64,000 bases of DNA from Sphingomonas liriopis (lineage in GTDB: Bacteria; Pseudomonadota; Alphaproteobacteria; Sphingomonadales; Sphingomonadaceae): contig NZ_JAMLDY010000004.1 in NCBI RefSeq assembly GCF_024211255.1, positions 1 to 64,000 on the forward strand, in the 5' to 3' direction. Below are positions 55,746 to 64,000 of the stretch, piece after piece. The position numbers and the translations under genes are program-made. Under the pieces are notes generated by a model that saw only the letters and a program-made list of their open reading frames with translations, was not told the origin of the DNA and did not search any database. The stretch's first letter is position 1, and every line of letters starts with the position of its first letter.

Positions 55746-57189
55746 GACGCCGGTCGCCTTCGTCGAGACGGTGGGCCAGGCGGTGCGGCTGACCGCAACC
55801 GACCTCGCCGCGGCACGCAGCGGGCTGGAGGTCGGGCTGACGCTGGCGGACGCGCGTGCGCGGGTGCCCGAGCTGGAGGTGTTTCCGGCCGATCCGCATG
55901 CCGACATGGACTGGCTGGAACGGCTGGCGGACGGCTGCACGCGCTACAGCCCCACGATCGCGCTGATGCCGCCCGATGCGCTGGTGATCGACATCGCCGG
56001 CTGCATCCACGCCTTCGAGGGCGAACGCCCGCTCGCCGCCGACGTCGAGGCGCGAATGGCGCGGCGCGGCATCCTCGCGCGCCATGCCTTCGGCGACACG
56101 CCTGAGATCGCGCGCGCGCTCGCCCGTTATGCCGGCGCGCCGGCGCCCGACGAGGCACGCGCGGTGAAGCGATTGCCGGTGGCGGCGCTGGAGCTCGACG
56201 ACGACGCGACGGTGGCGCTGGCGCGCGCCGGGCTGAAGACGGTCGGCGACGTGATGGCGCGGCCGCTGGCGGGGATCGCGGCGCGTTTCGGCGAGGACGC
56301 GGTAACCGCGGTGCGGCGGCTGGCGGGCGACGACAAGGCGCCGGTACGCGCGCGGGTAGCGGTGGCTCCGGTGGCGGTCGAGCGCCGCTTCGCCGAACCG
56401 ATCGCGCGCACCGAGTACGCGCTGGAGGTGATCGAGGAGCTGGCGGCGGAGGCGGCAGCGACCTTGGCCGAGCGCCATCAGGGCGGGCGCCGCTGGGAGG
56501 CGCGGCTGTTCCGCAGCGACGGGCATATCCAGTCGCTGCGCATCGAGACCGGGCAACCGACGCGAGACGTCCCGCTGCTGATGCGGCTGTTCGCCGAGCG
56601 GATCGACAGCCTCGCCGATCCGCTCGACCCCGGCTACGGCTACGACCTGATCCGGCTCGACGTGGCGCTCGCCGAGCGGCTCGACGCGGCGCAGCTGCGG
56701 CTGGAGGGCGGCGCGGCGGCGCAGGATCGGGTGGCGCAGCTGGTCGATCAGCTGTCGACGCGGCTGGGGCGCGGGCAGGTGCGGCGTTTCGCCCCGCGCG
56801 ACAGCCATATCCCCGAACAGGCCGAACTGATGCTCCCCGCCGCGGCCGAAGCGCCGCCGGGCGGCTGGCCGCAGGGGCAGGCGGGCGAACCGCCGCTGCG
56901 CCCGATCTATCTGTTCGACCCGCCGCAGCGGATCGAGAGCGTCATGGCCGAGGTCCCCGATGGTCCACCGCATCGCTTCCGCTGGCGGCGTCGCGTGCAC
57001 GAGGTCGCGCGATCGGAAGGACCCGAACGGATCGCCGGCGAATGGTGGCGGCGGCACGACGTCGTCATCCCGACGCGCGACTATTACCGCGTCGAGGACC
57101 GGCGCGGGCGGCGCTTCTGGATCTTCCGCCACGGCCTGCATGGCGAGCAGGAGCACCCGCGCTGGTATCTGCATGGATTGTTCGCGTGA
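55639..57189 (+). CDS. imuB: ImuB, inactive Y-family polymerase-like adaptor
   Basis: A 516-residue protein resembling DinB/UmuC but lacking the catalytic acidic residues, beginning VNRRYLALVFPWLPIERLRATRP. ImuB bridges DnaE2 to the beta clamp and ImuA. The little-finger domain (RFAEPIARTEYALEVIEELAAEA) and an RPIYLFDPPQRIE C-terminal region are visible. The start is set at ATG 55639; it lies inside imuA. A palindromic repeat separates it from dnaE2. Confidence 0.92.
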   Translation: MPRVSVNRRYLALVFPWLPIERLRATRPHLFAGRGETPVAFVETVGQAVRLTATDLAAARSGLEVGLTLADARARVPELEVFPADPHADMDWLERLADGCTRYSPTIALMPPDALVIDIAGCIHAFEGERPLAADVEARMARRGILARHAFGDTPEIARALARYAGAPAPDEARAVKRLPVAALELDDDATVALARAGLKTVGDVMARPLAGIAARFGEDAVTAVRRLAGDDKAPVRARVAVAPVAVERRFAEPIARTEYALEVIEELAAEAAATLAERHQGGRRWEARLFRSDGHIQSLRIETGQPTRDVPLLMRLFAERIDSLADPLDPGYGYDLIRLDVALAERLDAAQLRLEGGAAAQDRVAQLVDQLSTRLGRGQVRRFAPRDSHIPEQAELMLPAAAEAPPGGWPQGQAGEPPLRPIYLFDPPQRIESVMAEVPDGPPHRFRWRRRVHEVARSEGPERIAGEWWRRHDVVIPTRDYYRVEDRRGRRFWIFRHGLHGEQEHPRWYLHGLFA

Positions 57190-57211
57190 GGGACTATCCT
57201 CTCATCCCCTC

Positions 57212-57317
57212 GTCACCCCGGACTTGTTCCGGGGTCCACTCCGCGGCGAGGCCTACGGCAAGAGGCTCGAACGATACGCTTGCGGCCCGGTGGACCCCGG
57301 AACACGTCCGGGGTGAC
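57212..57317. repeat. Palindromic repeat between imuB and dnaE2
   Basis: Arms 57212-57239 and 57290-57317 are 28 nt and pair at 27 positions; the core is CCCCGGACTTGTTCCGGGG. The 50-nt centre includes GGCAAGAGGCTC. An inverted second copy lies after dnaE2. Confidence 0.92.
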
Positions 57318-57355
57318 GGAGGATGTGGGGCGGTGGTGGATCGCTCCCCTCCCCC

Positions 57356-60300
57356 ATGACCGCCTTCGCCGAACTCGTCGCCGCCAGCCATTATTCGTTC
57401 CTCGAAGGCGCGAGCTTCGGCGAGGACATGGTCGCGCAGGCCATCGCGCTGGGGCATGCCGGGATCGGTATCGCCGACCGCAACACCGTCGCCGGCGTGG
57501 TGCGCGCGCACAAGGCGCTGCGGGAGATCCGCGAACGCGCGATCGAGGGCGGATTCGGCGATATCGCCTTCAAGCTGGTGGTCGGCGCGCGGCTGGTGTT
57601 CGCCGACGGGACGCCGGACATCGTCGCCTATCCCGCCACCCGCCATGGCTGGGGGCGGCTGACGCGGCTGCTGACCACCGGCAATTTGCGCGCGCAAAAG
57701 GGTGATTGCATCCTCGGCTTCGGCGATCTCTTGCGCCATGCCGACGACCTGCTGCTGATCGTGCTGACCGCGTCGAGCGAACGCCCGGCGCGCGCCTTTG
57801 GCGGGGCGATGCTGCCGCCGCGGCGCAGCGACCCCGATCTGCCCGAAACGCTGCGCCGGCTGAACAGGGCGGCGCCGGGGCGGGTGTGGCTGGGCGTGAC
57901 GATGCCGCGCGACGGCCGCGACCGGCGGCGCCTGCATCGCCATGCGGGAATAGCGCGGGAGGCGGGCGTGCCGTTGCTTGCGACCTGCGACGCGCTGTTT
58001 GCGGAGGCCGGCGACCGGTCGCTCCACGACGTGCTCACCTGCATCCGCGAGGGAACCACCATCCAGGCGGCCGGACGCCGGCTTGCCGCCAATGCCGAAC
58101 GCCACCTGAAGTCGGGCCGGGAAATGGCGCGTCTGTTCGCCGACCTGCCGCAGGCGGTGGCGGAGAGCATCGCGATCCTCGACCGGATCGACTTCGCGCT
58201 GACCGACCTCGCCTACGAATATCCGCACGAACCGGTGCCAGCGGGCTGGAAGGCCCAAGACTGGCTGGAGCATCTGACCTGGCAATGCGCGATCGAGCGG
58301 TATGACGGCTGGGTGCCCGACAAATTGCTGGCGCTGATGCGCGAGGAGTTCGCGCTGATCGAGGAGCGTGGTTACGCTCATTATTTCCTGACGGTCTACG
58401 ATATCGTCCGCTTCGCCCGCACCGTGGAGCCGCCGATCCTGTGCCAGGGGCGCGGCTCCGCTGCCAATTCGGCGGTCTGTTACATCCTCGGCGTCACCTC
58501 GGTCGACCCGATGCGCTACGACCTGCTCTTCTCGCGCTTCGTCTCCGCCGAGCGCGACGAGCCGCCCGACATCGACGTCGATTTCGAGCACGAGCGACGC
58601 GAGGAGGTGATGCAATATATCTACCGCCGCTACCGTCGGCATCGGGCGGCGATCGCGGCGACCGTCATCCATTATCGCCCGCGCAGCGCGGTGCGCGAGG
58701 CGGGCAAGGCGCTGGGCCTTAGCGAAGACGTGACGCAGCGGCTGACCAGCACCGTCTGGGGCAGCTTTTCGCAGCGGTTCGAACAGCGCCGCTTCGACGA
58801 GACCGGGTTCAGCACCGACAACCCGGAGATCGCGCGGCTGCGCGACGTGGTCGACAAGCTGCTCAAATTCCCCCGCCACCTGTCGCAGCATGTCGGCGGT
58901 TACGTGCTGACGCAGGGGCGGCTCGACGAGACGGTGCCGATCCACCACGCCGCGATGGAGGATCGCACCTTCATCGAATGGGACAAGGACGACATCGACG
59001 AATTGAAGATCATGAAGGTCGACATCCTCGCGCTCGGCATGCTGACCTGCATCCGCAAGGCGTTCGACCTGATGCGCGACCACGGGCTGGGCGACCACGA
59101 TCTCGACAGCATCCCGCCCGACGAGGCGCCGGTCTACGACATGCTGTGCAAGGGCGACAGCATCGGCGTGTTCCAGGTCGAAAGCCGCGCGCAGATCAAC
59201 ATGCTGCCGCGTCTCAAACCGCGCAAATTGTACGACCTCGTCGTGCAGGTGGCGATCGTGAGGCCGGGGCCGATCGAGGGCGACATGGTACACCCCTATC
59301 TGCGCCGCCGCGCGGGCAAGGAAAAGCCGGAATTCCCCTCCCCCGCCCCGCCGCACGATCCGAACGAGCTGCGCAATCTGCTGAAGGAAACCTATGGCGT
59401 GCCGCTGTTCCAGGAACAGGCGATGAAGCTCGCCATGGTCGCGGCGGAGTTCACCCCCGACGAGGCCAACCAGCTGCGCCGCGCGATGGCGACGTTCCGC
59501 AACGTCGGCGGCATGGAGAATTTCGAGGAGAAACTGATCGGGGGCATGGTCCGCCGCGGTTACGAACGCGACTTCGCAGAACGCTGCTACAAGCAGATCG
59601 AGGGGTTCGGCAGCTACGGCTTTCCCGAAAGCCACGCGCTGTCGTTCGCGCGGCTGGTGTACGTGTCGTCGTGGATCAAATGCTTTCACCCGGCGGTGTT
59701 CGGCTGCGCGATCCTCAATTCGCAACCGATGGGCTTCTATGCGCCTGCGCAACTGGTCGATGATGCGCGCAAGCACGGCGTCGTGGTGCGGCCGATCGAC
59801 GTCAACCACAGCGGCTGGGACAATGCGCTGGAGCGCACCGACGACGGCGATCTCGCGATCCGGCTCGGCTTTCGGCAGGTCGACGGCTTTCGCCAGGACT
59901 GGGCCGATGCGCTGGTCGCGGCGCGCGGCGATCTGCCCTTCGCCGATGTCGAGACGCTCGCCGCGCGCGCGGGGCTGCCGACGCGCGGGCTCAACACGCT
60001 GGCCGATGCCGATGCGTTCGGGTCGATCGCGATGGCGCGGCGCGAGGCACTGTGGGAGGTACGACGGACGCCGCCGAAACAGCTCGCCTTGTTCGCCGCG
60101 GCCGAGGCGCCCGAACTGGGCGAGGAGGTCGATCCCCGGCTGACGGCGATGCCGCGATCCGAACAGGTCGCGGCGGATTACCAGACGACGCGATTGTCGC
60201 TGAAGGACCATCCGATGCGCTTCCTGCGCCCCGTCTTCGCCGCCGAAGGCGTACTGTCGAGCGCGCAGGCGGCACGGACGAAGGACGGGCGGCGCGCGCG

Positions 60301-60682
60301 GATCGCGGGCGTGGTGCTGGTCCGCCAGCGGCCGGGCAAGGGCAATGCGATCTTCGTGACGATCGAGGACGAGACGGGGATCACCAACGCGCTGATGTGG
60401 GCGCACGATTTCGAGGCGAACCGCCGCGCGGTGATGGCGGCGCGGCTGCTGGTGCTCGAGGGCGTGATCCAGCGCAGCGAGGAAGGCGTGATCCATTTGA
60501 TGACGGTCAAGGCCTACGACCGGACGGAGGAGCTGCGCCGGCTGTCGTCGGATTACGTCGGCGAGACGCCGCTGCTCCGGGTCGACGAGGTGATCCGCAC
60601 GAAACCGATCGTCAGCCAGGACGTCCGCGGCCGCCATCCGCGCGACGTGCGGATCATGCCCAAATCGCGCGATTTCCATTGA
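57356..60682 (+). CDS. dnaE2: Error-prone DNA polymerase DnaE2
   Basis: A 1108-residue C-family polymerase. An N-terminal PHP domain (AELVAASHYSFLEGASFGEDMVAQA, GIADRNTVAGVVRAHKAL) precedes the polymerase core with PDIDVDFEHERREEVMQYIYRRY carrying catalytic aspartates. FQVESRAQINMLPRLKPRKLYDLVVQVAIVRPGPI and a C-terminal OB fold follow. It performs translesion synthesis with ImuA and ImuB after DNA damage. ATG 57356 starts MTAFAELV; the upstream in-frame extension would be repeat-derived. Confidence 0.96.
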   Translation: MTAFAELVAASHYSFLEGASFGEDMVAQAIALGHAGIGIADRNTVAGVVRAHKALREIRERAIEGGFGDIAFKLVVGARLVFADGTPDIVAYPATRHGWGRLTRLLTTGNLRAQKGDCILGFGDLLRHADDLLLIVLTASSERPARAFGGAMLPPRRSDPDLPETLRRLNRAAPGRVWLGVTMPRDGRDRRRLHRHAGIAREAGVPLLATCDALFAEAGDRSLHDVLTCIREGTTIQAAGRRLAANAERHLKSGREMARLFADLPQAVAESIAILDRIDFALTDLAYEYPHEPVPAGWKAQDWLEHLTWQCAIERYDGWVPDKLLALMREEFALIEERGYAHYFLTVYDIVRFARTVEPPILCQGRGSAANSAVCYILGVTSVDPMRYDLLFSRFVSAERDEPPDIDVDFEHERREEVMQYIYRRYRRHRAAIAATVIHYRPRSAVREAGKALGLSEDVTQRLTSTVWGSFSQRFEQRRFDETGFSTDNPEIARLRDVVDKLLKFPRHLSQHVGGYVLTQGRLDETVPIHHAAMEDRTFIEWDKDDIDELKIMKVDILALGMLTCIRKAFDLMRDHGLGDHDLDSIPPDEAPVYDMLCKGDSIGVFQVESRAQINMLPRLKPRKLYDLVVQVAIVRPGPIEGDMVHPYLRRRAGKEKPEFPSPAPPHDPNELRNLLKETYGVPLFQEQAMKLAMVAAEFTPDEANQLRRAMATFRNVGGMENFEEKLIGGMVRRGYERDFAERCYKQIEGFGSYGFPESHALSFARLVYVSSWIKCFHPAVFGCAILNSQPMGFYAPAQLVDDARKHGVVVRPIDVNHSGWDNALERTDDGDLAIRLGFRQVDGFRQDWADALVAARGDLPFADVETLAARAGLPTRGLNTLADADAFGSIAMARREALWEVRRTPPKQLALFAAAEAPELGEEVDPRLTAMPRSEQVAADYQTTRLSLKDHPMRFLRPVFAAEGVLSSAQAARTKDGRRARIAGVVLVRQRPGKGNAIFVTIEDETGITNALMWAHDFEANRRAVMAARLLVLEGVIQRSEEGVIHLMTVKAYDRTEELRRLSSDYVGETPLLRVDEVIRTKPIVSQDVRGRHPRDVRIMPKSRDFH

Positions 60683-60715
60683 TCGGGAAGGCGATGCGCT
60701 TCCCTCAAGTCCTTC

Positions 60716-60822
60716 GTCACCCCGGACTTGTTCCGGGGTCCACCGGGCCGCAGACGTTTCGGCAAGAGGCTCCAGCCGCGCGCCTCGCCGCGGAGTGGAC
60801 CCCGGAACAAGTCCGGGGTGAC
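60716..60822. repeat. Palindromic repeat after dnaE2 (inverted copy)
   Basis: Arms 60716-60743 and 60795-60822 pair at all 28 positions. The complement matches the copy before dnaE2 at both ends (GTCCACTCCGCGGCGAGGC and GCGGCCCGGTGGAC), so the two copies are in opposite orientation and enclose dnaE2. Confidence 0.93.
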
Positions 60823-60923
60823 GAGGAGGTTGTGGCCTCCGTCCGCCGCAGCCACGCAAAAGCCTTGGCGTGGCCAGCCACGTGCCCCACATGGGCGGCA
60901 ATTGAAAACGCAAGGAGCATGAC

Positions 60924-61832
60924 GTGGCCACGCTAGGAATGTCGCCAGCCGAAAAGCAGGCGGTCGAGGATTTCCGCCGCGACGTCGTCGAACCGTCGAT
61001 GACGCAATTGGTCATCATCGATTTCTGGGCGGAATGGTGCGGGCCGTGCAAGGCCCTGGGGCCGACGCTGGAAAAGGTCGCCGCCGCCTATGCCGACAAG
61101 GGCGTGCTGCTCGCCAAGATCGATACCGACAAGAACCAGTTCATCGCCGCGCAATTCCAGATCAAGTCCATCCCGACCGTCTATGCGATGTTCCAGGGCC
61201 AGCTGGTCGCCGACCTGACCAGCGCGCGCACCGAATCGCAGCTGCGCACGATCCTCGACCAGTTGCTCAAGCAATTGCCGATCCAGTCGGCCGAGGCGGA
61301 TGCCGCCGCCGAGATCGAACCGCTGATCGCGATGGGCGAAGAGGTGCTGGCGAGCGGCGACGCGACACGAGCGCTGTCGATCTTCGACCAGCTGATCGCC
61401 ATGGCACCCGACAACCCCGCGGTGCTGTCGGGCCATATCCGTGCGCTCGTCGCCGCCGGGCAGACCGATGCAGCGCAGGCGGCGATCGACGCGCTGCCCG
61501 CCGACATCAAGGATGCCGGCATCGACCGCGCCAAAGCGGCGCTCGCGCTCGCCCAGAGCGCGCCGCCGGTCGAGGACTTTTCCGGCCTCGCCGCGGAGGT
61601 CGCCGCCAACCCCGACGACCACGACCGCCGCTTCGCGCTCGCCAATGCGCAGATGGCGGCGGGGGATCGCGACGGCGCGGCGGATAACCTCCTCCACATC
61701 GTCGCCGCGGACCGCGAGTGGAACGAGGGCGCCGCACGCCAGCAGCTGCTCAAGCTGTTCGAGGTGGTCGGGCTGGTCGATCCCTGGGTCGCGGCGCAGC
61801 GGCGGCGGCTGTCGGCGATCCTGTTCGGATGA
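60924..61832 (+). CDS. cnoX: CnoX/YbbN-like thioredoxin-TPR protein
   Basis: A 302-residue cytoplasmic protein with an N-terminal thioredoxin domain (IIDFWAEWCGPCKALGPTLEKV, redox cysteines C39 and C42) and a C-terminal TPR region (GEEVLASGDATRALSIFDQLIAMAPDNPAVLSGHIRALVAAG). This is the chaperedoxin CnoX (YbbN) layout, protecting clients from oxidation and aggregation and passing them to GroEL or DnaK. GTG start at 60924 with AAGGAG about 7 nt before. It overlaps the LonSB gene by 4 nt. Confidence 0.9.
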   Translation: MATLGMSPAEKQAVEDFRRDVVEPSMTQLVIIDFWAEWCGPCKALGPTLEKVAAAYADKGVLLAKIDTDKNQFIAAQFQIKSIPTVYAMFQGQLVADLTSARTESQLRTILDQLLKQLPIQSAEADAAAEIEPLIAMGEEVLASGDATRALSIFDQLIAMAPDNPAVLSGHIRALVAAGQTDAAQAAIDALPADIKDAGIDRAKAALALAQSAPPVEDFSGLAAEVAANPDDHDRRFALANAQMAAGDRDGAADNLLHIVAADREWNEGAARQQLLKLFEVVGLVDPWVAAQRRRLSAILFG

Positions 61833-62443
61833 CCGGCCCCACGCGCCTGTCGATCTTTCCGCTGCCGGGAGCCCTGCTGTTCCCCGGCATGCACCTGCCG
61901 CTGCACATCTTCGAACCGCGCTATCGCGCGATGGTCAGCGACGCGATGGCGCGCGACCGGCGGATCGGGATGATCCAGCCGATGTCGGGCGGCGATACGC
62001 CCGGGCTCTATGCGATCGGGTGCGTCGGCCGAATCGCCGAGGTCGAGGCGCTGGACGACGGCCGCTACAATCTGGTGCTGGAGGGCGTCGCGCTGTTCCG
62101 CGTGCTGCGCGAACTCGACGTGACGACGCCGTTCCGGCAGGTCGAGGCGGAGCTGCTGCCGGTGATCGAGGACGAGGCGCTGTCGCTCGGCCGGCGATCG
62201 TCGCTGGAATTGGAATCGCGCCGCTTCGCCGATGCCCAGGGCTATTCGGTCGATTGGGAGGCGGTCGGCCGATTGGATGACGAGAGCCTGGTCAACGGCA
62301 TCGCGCAGATCGCACCGTTCGACACCGCGGCGAAACAGGCGCTGCTCGAGGCGACCGACATCGAGACGCGGGCCGAGCTCATCATCCAGCTGATGCAATT
62401 CTTCGGCCGCCACGACGGCGAGGACAAGGTGACGTTACAGTGA
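61829..62443 (+). CDS. LON peptidase substrate-binding (LonSB) domain protein
   Basis: A 204-residue stand-alone Lon N-domain protein: [36 protein letters not shown] is the family signature, followed by [29 protein letters not shown]. There is no ATPase or protease part. The role is unknown; such proteins may bind unfolded substrates. ATG 61829 overlaps the cnoX stop, and its stop overlaps the Trm112-like gene, so the three form a tightly coupled operon. Confidence 0.9.
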   Translation: MTGPTRLSIFPLPGALLFPGMHLPLHIFEPRYRAMVSDAMARDRRIGMIQPMSGGDTPGLYAIGCVGRIAEVEALDDGRYNLVLEGVALFRVLRELDVTTPFRQVEAELLPVIEDEALSLGRRSSLELESRRFADAQGYSVDWEAVGRLDDESLVNGIAQIAPFDTAAKQALLEATDIETRAELIIQLMQFFGRHDGEDKVTLQ

Positions 62444-62607
62444 GCCTCGATCCGTGGTTGCTCGAACGGCTGGTCTGCCCGGTGACGCGGCAGCCGCTGC
62501 GCTACGACGAAGCCGCGCAGGAGCTGGTGTCGGAGGCGGCAGGGCTCGCCTATCCTATCCGCGACGGCGTGCCGGTGATGCTGGTCGAGGAGGCGCGGCG
62601 GATCTAA
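62440..62607 (+). CDS. Trm112 family protein
   Basis: A 55-residue protein starting at GTG 62440 inside the LonSB stop. [25 protein letters not shown], then [17 protein letters not shown], is the Trm112/YcaR pattern, though only one of the usual zinc cysteines is present. Eukaryotic Trm112 activates methyltransferases; bacterial forms are less clear. It ends the cnoX-LonSB operon. Confidence 0.9.
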   Translation: MSLDPWLLERLVCPVTRQPLRYDEAAQELVSEAAGLAYPIRDGVPVMLVEEARRI

Positions 62608-62650
62608 GCTGCCGATCCGTTCGTGCCGGACCTGTCGAAGCACGGACGGT

Positions 62651-63184
62651 TCAGGGGATCAGCGCAAACCCCGCGACCAGCAGCGCCGCGACGCTGGGGT
62701 AGAAGGTCAGCGCAAACCCCAGCGACCGCGCCGCCGCGCCGTCGCGATAGCCGCTCCAGAACAGCAGCCGCCCGGCCGAGAAACAGGCGACGAACAGCGC
62801 CACCGGCTCACGCGCATGGTCGTCGACGAGAACCAGCGCGGCATAGGCGAAGCCGGCAAGCAGCGCCTGTTCGATCGTGTTGCGCAGCACCGCATTGGCG
62901 GCGTCGACGCGAGGATCGACACCATCGCCGCCACCGATCGCCGCCGCCGACAGGAACCGCGCCCGCGCGACCGAACCGACGCTCACGGCGATCCACAACC
63001 CCAGCACCAGCGCAGCGATGCCGAACGTGGTCAGCCGCGCCTCCAGCGTCGCGGCATGGCTGCGCGCGAGGCCGACGACGACCGCCGCGATCGTCACGAC
63101 CATGCCGATGGCCATGCCCCGCAGCACGCCGCGCTGCGCGGTGTCGAGCGGCGAGGTCGGCGGCGGCACTACCGGCCCGGTCAC
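62651..63184 (-). CDS. MAPEG family membrane protein
   Basis: A 177-residue protein with four hydrophobic helices (GMAIGMVVTIAAVVVGLA, FGIAALVLGLWIAVSVG, ALLAGFAYAALVLV, FALTFYPSVAALLVAGF). A MAPEG-like loop DAANAVLRNTIEQALLAGFAY contains the N-x-x-E motif. MAPEG proteins are glutathione-linked membrane enzymes in eukaryotes; bacterial members are uncharacterised. It overlaps the hydroxylase gene stop by 4 nt. Confidence 0.8.
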   Translation of the reverse strand: MTGPVVPPPTSPLDTAQRGVLRGMAIGMVVTIAAVVVGLARSHAATLEARLTTFGIAALVLGLWIAVSVGSVARARFLSAAAIGGGDGVDPRVDAANAVLRNTIEQALLAGFAYAALVLVDDHAREPVALFVACFSAGRLLFWSGYRDGAAARSLGFALTFYPSVAALLVAGFALIP

Positions 63185-64000
63185 ACCAGCAGCCCCTGCA
63201 ACAATTTGGGCAGCGTCCCGCTCTCGCCGCGCGCCTCCGCCATGAACCGGTCCTTGAGCGGCGGCAGCCGGTCGACCGCGGCAATGCCGAAGCGGCGCAC
63301 CGCGCTCGCCGTCTTGCCGGGGATGCCGAACAGCCGGGTCAGCGTGTCGGTGGCGGCGGCGACCATGAACGTGTCGAGCCCGCGCCAGCGCTGGTAGCGG
63401 TCGAGCAAGGCGGGATCGCCGAGGTCGAGGCCAAGGCGCTTGCCCTCGACCAGCACCTCCGCCAGCGTCGCGACGTCGCGCAGGCCGAGATTCAGCCCCT
63501 GCCCCGCGATCGGATGGATGCCGTGCGCGGCGTCGCCGACCAGCACCAGTCGTTCCGCGGTGATCCGCGCGGCATGGTGGAAGCCGAGCGGATAGCTTGC
63601 CCTCGGGCTCGGCGCGGTCAGTTCGCCGAGGAACCCGCCCATCCGCTTGCTCGCCTCCGCCAAAAAGGCGCGGTCGCCGAGCTTCATCATCGCGGGGCCG
63701 TCCGCGCCCTTCACCGACCAGACGATCGCCGAACGGTGGCCGATCTCGTCATCGGGCAGCGGCAGCAGCGCGAACGGGCCCGCGGGATAGAAGATTTCGT
63801 AGGCGACATCTTCGTGGGAATGTTCGTGATGGAAGGCCCCGACGATCGCGGCATGGTCGTACTGCCAGCGCGCCACCGGAATGCCCGCCGTCTCGCGCGT
63901 CGGCGAGTGGCGCCCTTCGGCGGCGATCAACAGCGGTGCGGTGATCGTCGCGCCCGAATCGAGCGTCGCCGTGACGCCGGCAGGGCCACGGACAACGTCG
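63181..64000 (-). CDS. UbiH/UbiF/COQ6-type FAD-dependent hydroxylase (5' end outside window)
   Basis: About 273 residues of the C-terminal part of a flavin hydroxylase. PLLIAAEGRHSPTRETAGI contains the middle FAD/NAD-binding DG-like motif, and LVLVGDAAHGIHPIAGQGLNLGLRD is the GD motif of UbiH-family enzymes. These hydroxylate the ubiquinone ring. The N-terminal FAD fold lies beyond 64000. Which ring position it acts on cannot be told from this part. Confidence 0.88.
   Translation of the reverse strand, partial: DVVRGPAGVTATLDSGATITAPLLIAAEGRHSPTRETAGIPVARWQYDHAAIVGAFHHEHSHEDVAYEIFYPAGPFALLPLPDDEIGHRSAIVWSVKGADGPAMMKLGDRAFLAEASKRMGGFLGELTAPSPRASYPLGFHHAARITAERLVLVGDAAHGIHPIAGQGLNLGLRDVATLAEVLVEGKRLGLDLGDPALLDRYQRWRGLDTFMVAAATDTLTRLFGIPGKTASAVRRFGIAAVDRLPPLKDRFMAEARGESGTLPKLLQGLLV

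Noticed and set aside
57194-61051. A 1285-codon open frame antisense to dnaE2
   Set aside because: It mirrors dnaE2 codons in GC-rich DNA, is rich in Arg, His, Asp and Ala with no recognisable domain, and dnaE2 itself is unmistakable.

Overview
The window is GC-rich DNA from an alphaproteobacterium, most likely a sphingomonad. The supporting signs are the conserved blocks yebC-ruvC-ruvA-ruvB and cpoB-tilS-ftsH, a PccR/ScfR-type propionate regulator, an imuA-imuB-dnaE2 mutagenesis cassette behind an alphaproteobacterial direct-repeat LexA box, and many short palindromic intergenic repeats of the kind common in sphingomonads. All calls come from reading the sequence and its translations; no database search was run.

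Layout. 1-116: end of an IS30-family element. 193-14537: housekeeping genes (HerA-like ATPase, DUF1003 protein, yebC, ruvCAB with a HicB/HicA pair inserted between ruvA and ruvB, ptsP, a RodZ-like protein, cpoB, tilS, ftsH, a small exported protein). 14733-16756: DUF72 protein and a ferredoxin-reductase-like flavoprotein. 16945-26837: the propionyl-CoA/methylmalonyl-CoA locus, with a divergent ScfR/PccR-type regulator, its TTTGCAAA operator, pccB, a GIY-YIG gene between two large palindromes, mce, methylmalonyl-CoA mutase, a DUF1311 protein, bioB, a small membrane protein and pccA. The pccA frame carries an in-frame palindromic repeat insertion.

27092-44652 is an accessory catabolic cluster: aldehyde dehydrogenase, FMN alpha-hydroxyacid oxidase, TonB-dependent receptor, MFS transporter, SMP-30 lactonase, SDR, two paralogous TetR regulators, a PLP amino acid deaminase-like enzyme, a SnoaL-like protein, RidA, an HpcH aldolase, a self-sufficient CYP102-type P450-reductase fusion and a third TetR regulator. 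I found six sites of the form ATAGC-N4-GCTAT (three perfect, three with one mismatch), one in front of nearly every transcription unit of this cluster and none seen elsewhere. They look like the operator of one regulon. The substrate is unknown.

44812-54818 is a patchwork: a terminator, an IS3-family orfA remnant, a 26-bp perfect palindrome followed by a cobalamin riboswitch, mesX (DUF1852)-mesD-thioesterase (folate-independent methionine synthesis), a 5'-truncated Na+/H+ antiporter, a DUF4126 protein, a PQQ-dependent membrane dehydrogenase, and a tyrosine integrase abutting a tRNA-Gly(GCC). The tRNA is the probable attachment site of an integrated island. 54953-64000 returns to core genes: LexA box-imuA-imuB-dnaE2, a CnoX-like thioredoxin-TPR protein, a LonSB-domain protein, a Trm112-like protein, a MAPEG-family membrane protein and a UbiH/COQ6-type hydroxylase cut by the window end.

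Functional themes. Propionate assimilation is packaged with its cofactor supply: bioB makes the biotin used by PccA. B12 appears twice: the mutase needs adenosylcobalamin, while mesXD is placed behind a B12 riboswitch. Palindromic repeats have entered operons (ruvC leader, pccB-mce, imuB-dnaE2) and even a coding frame (pccA).
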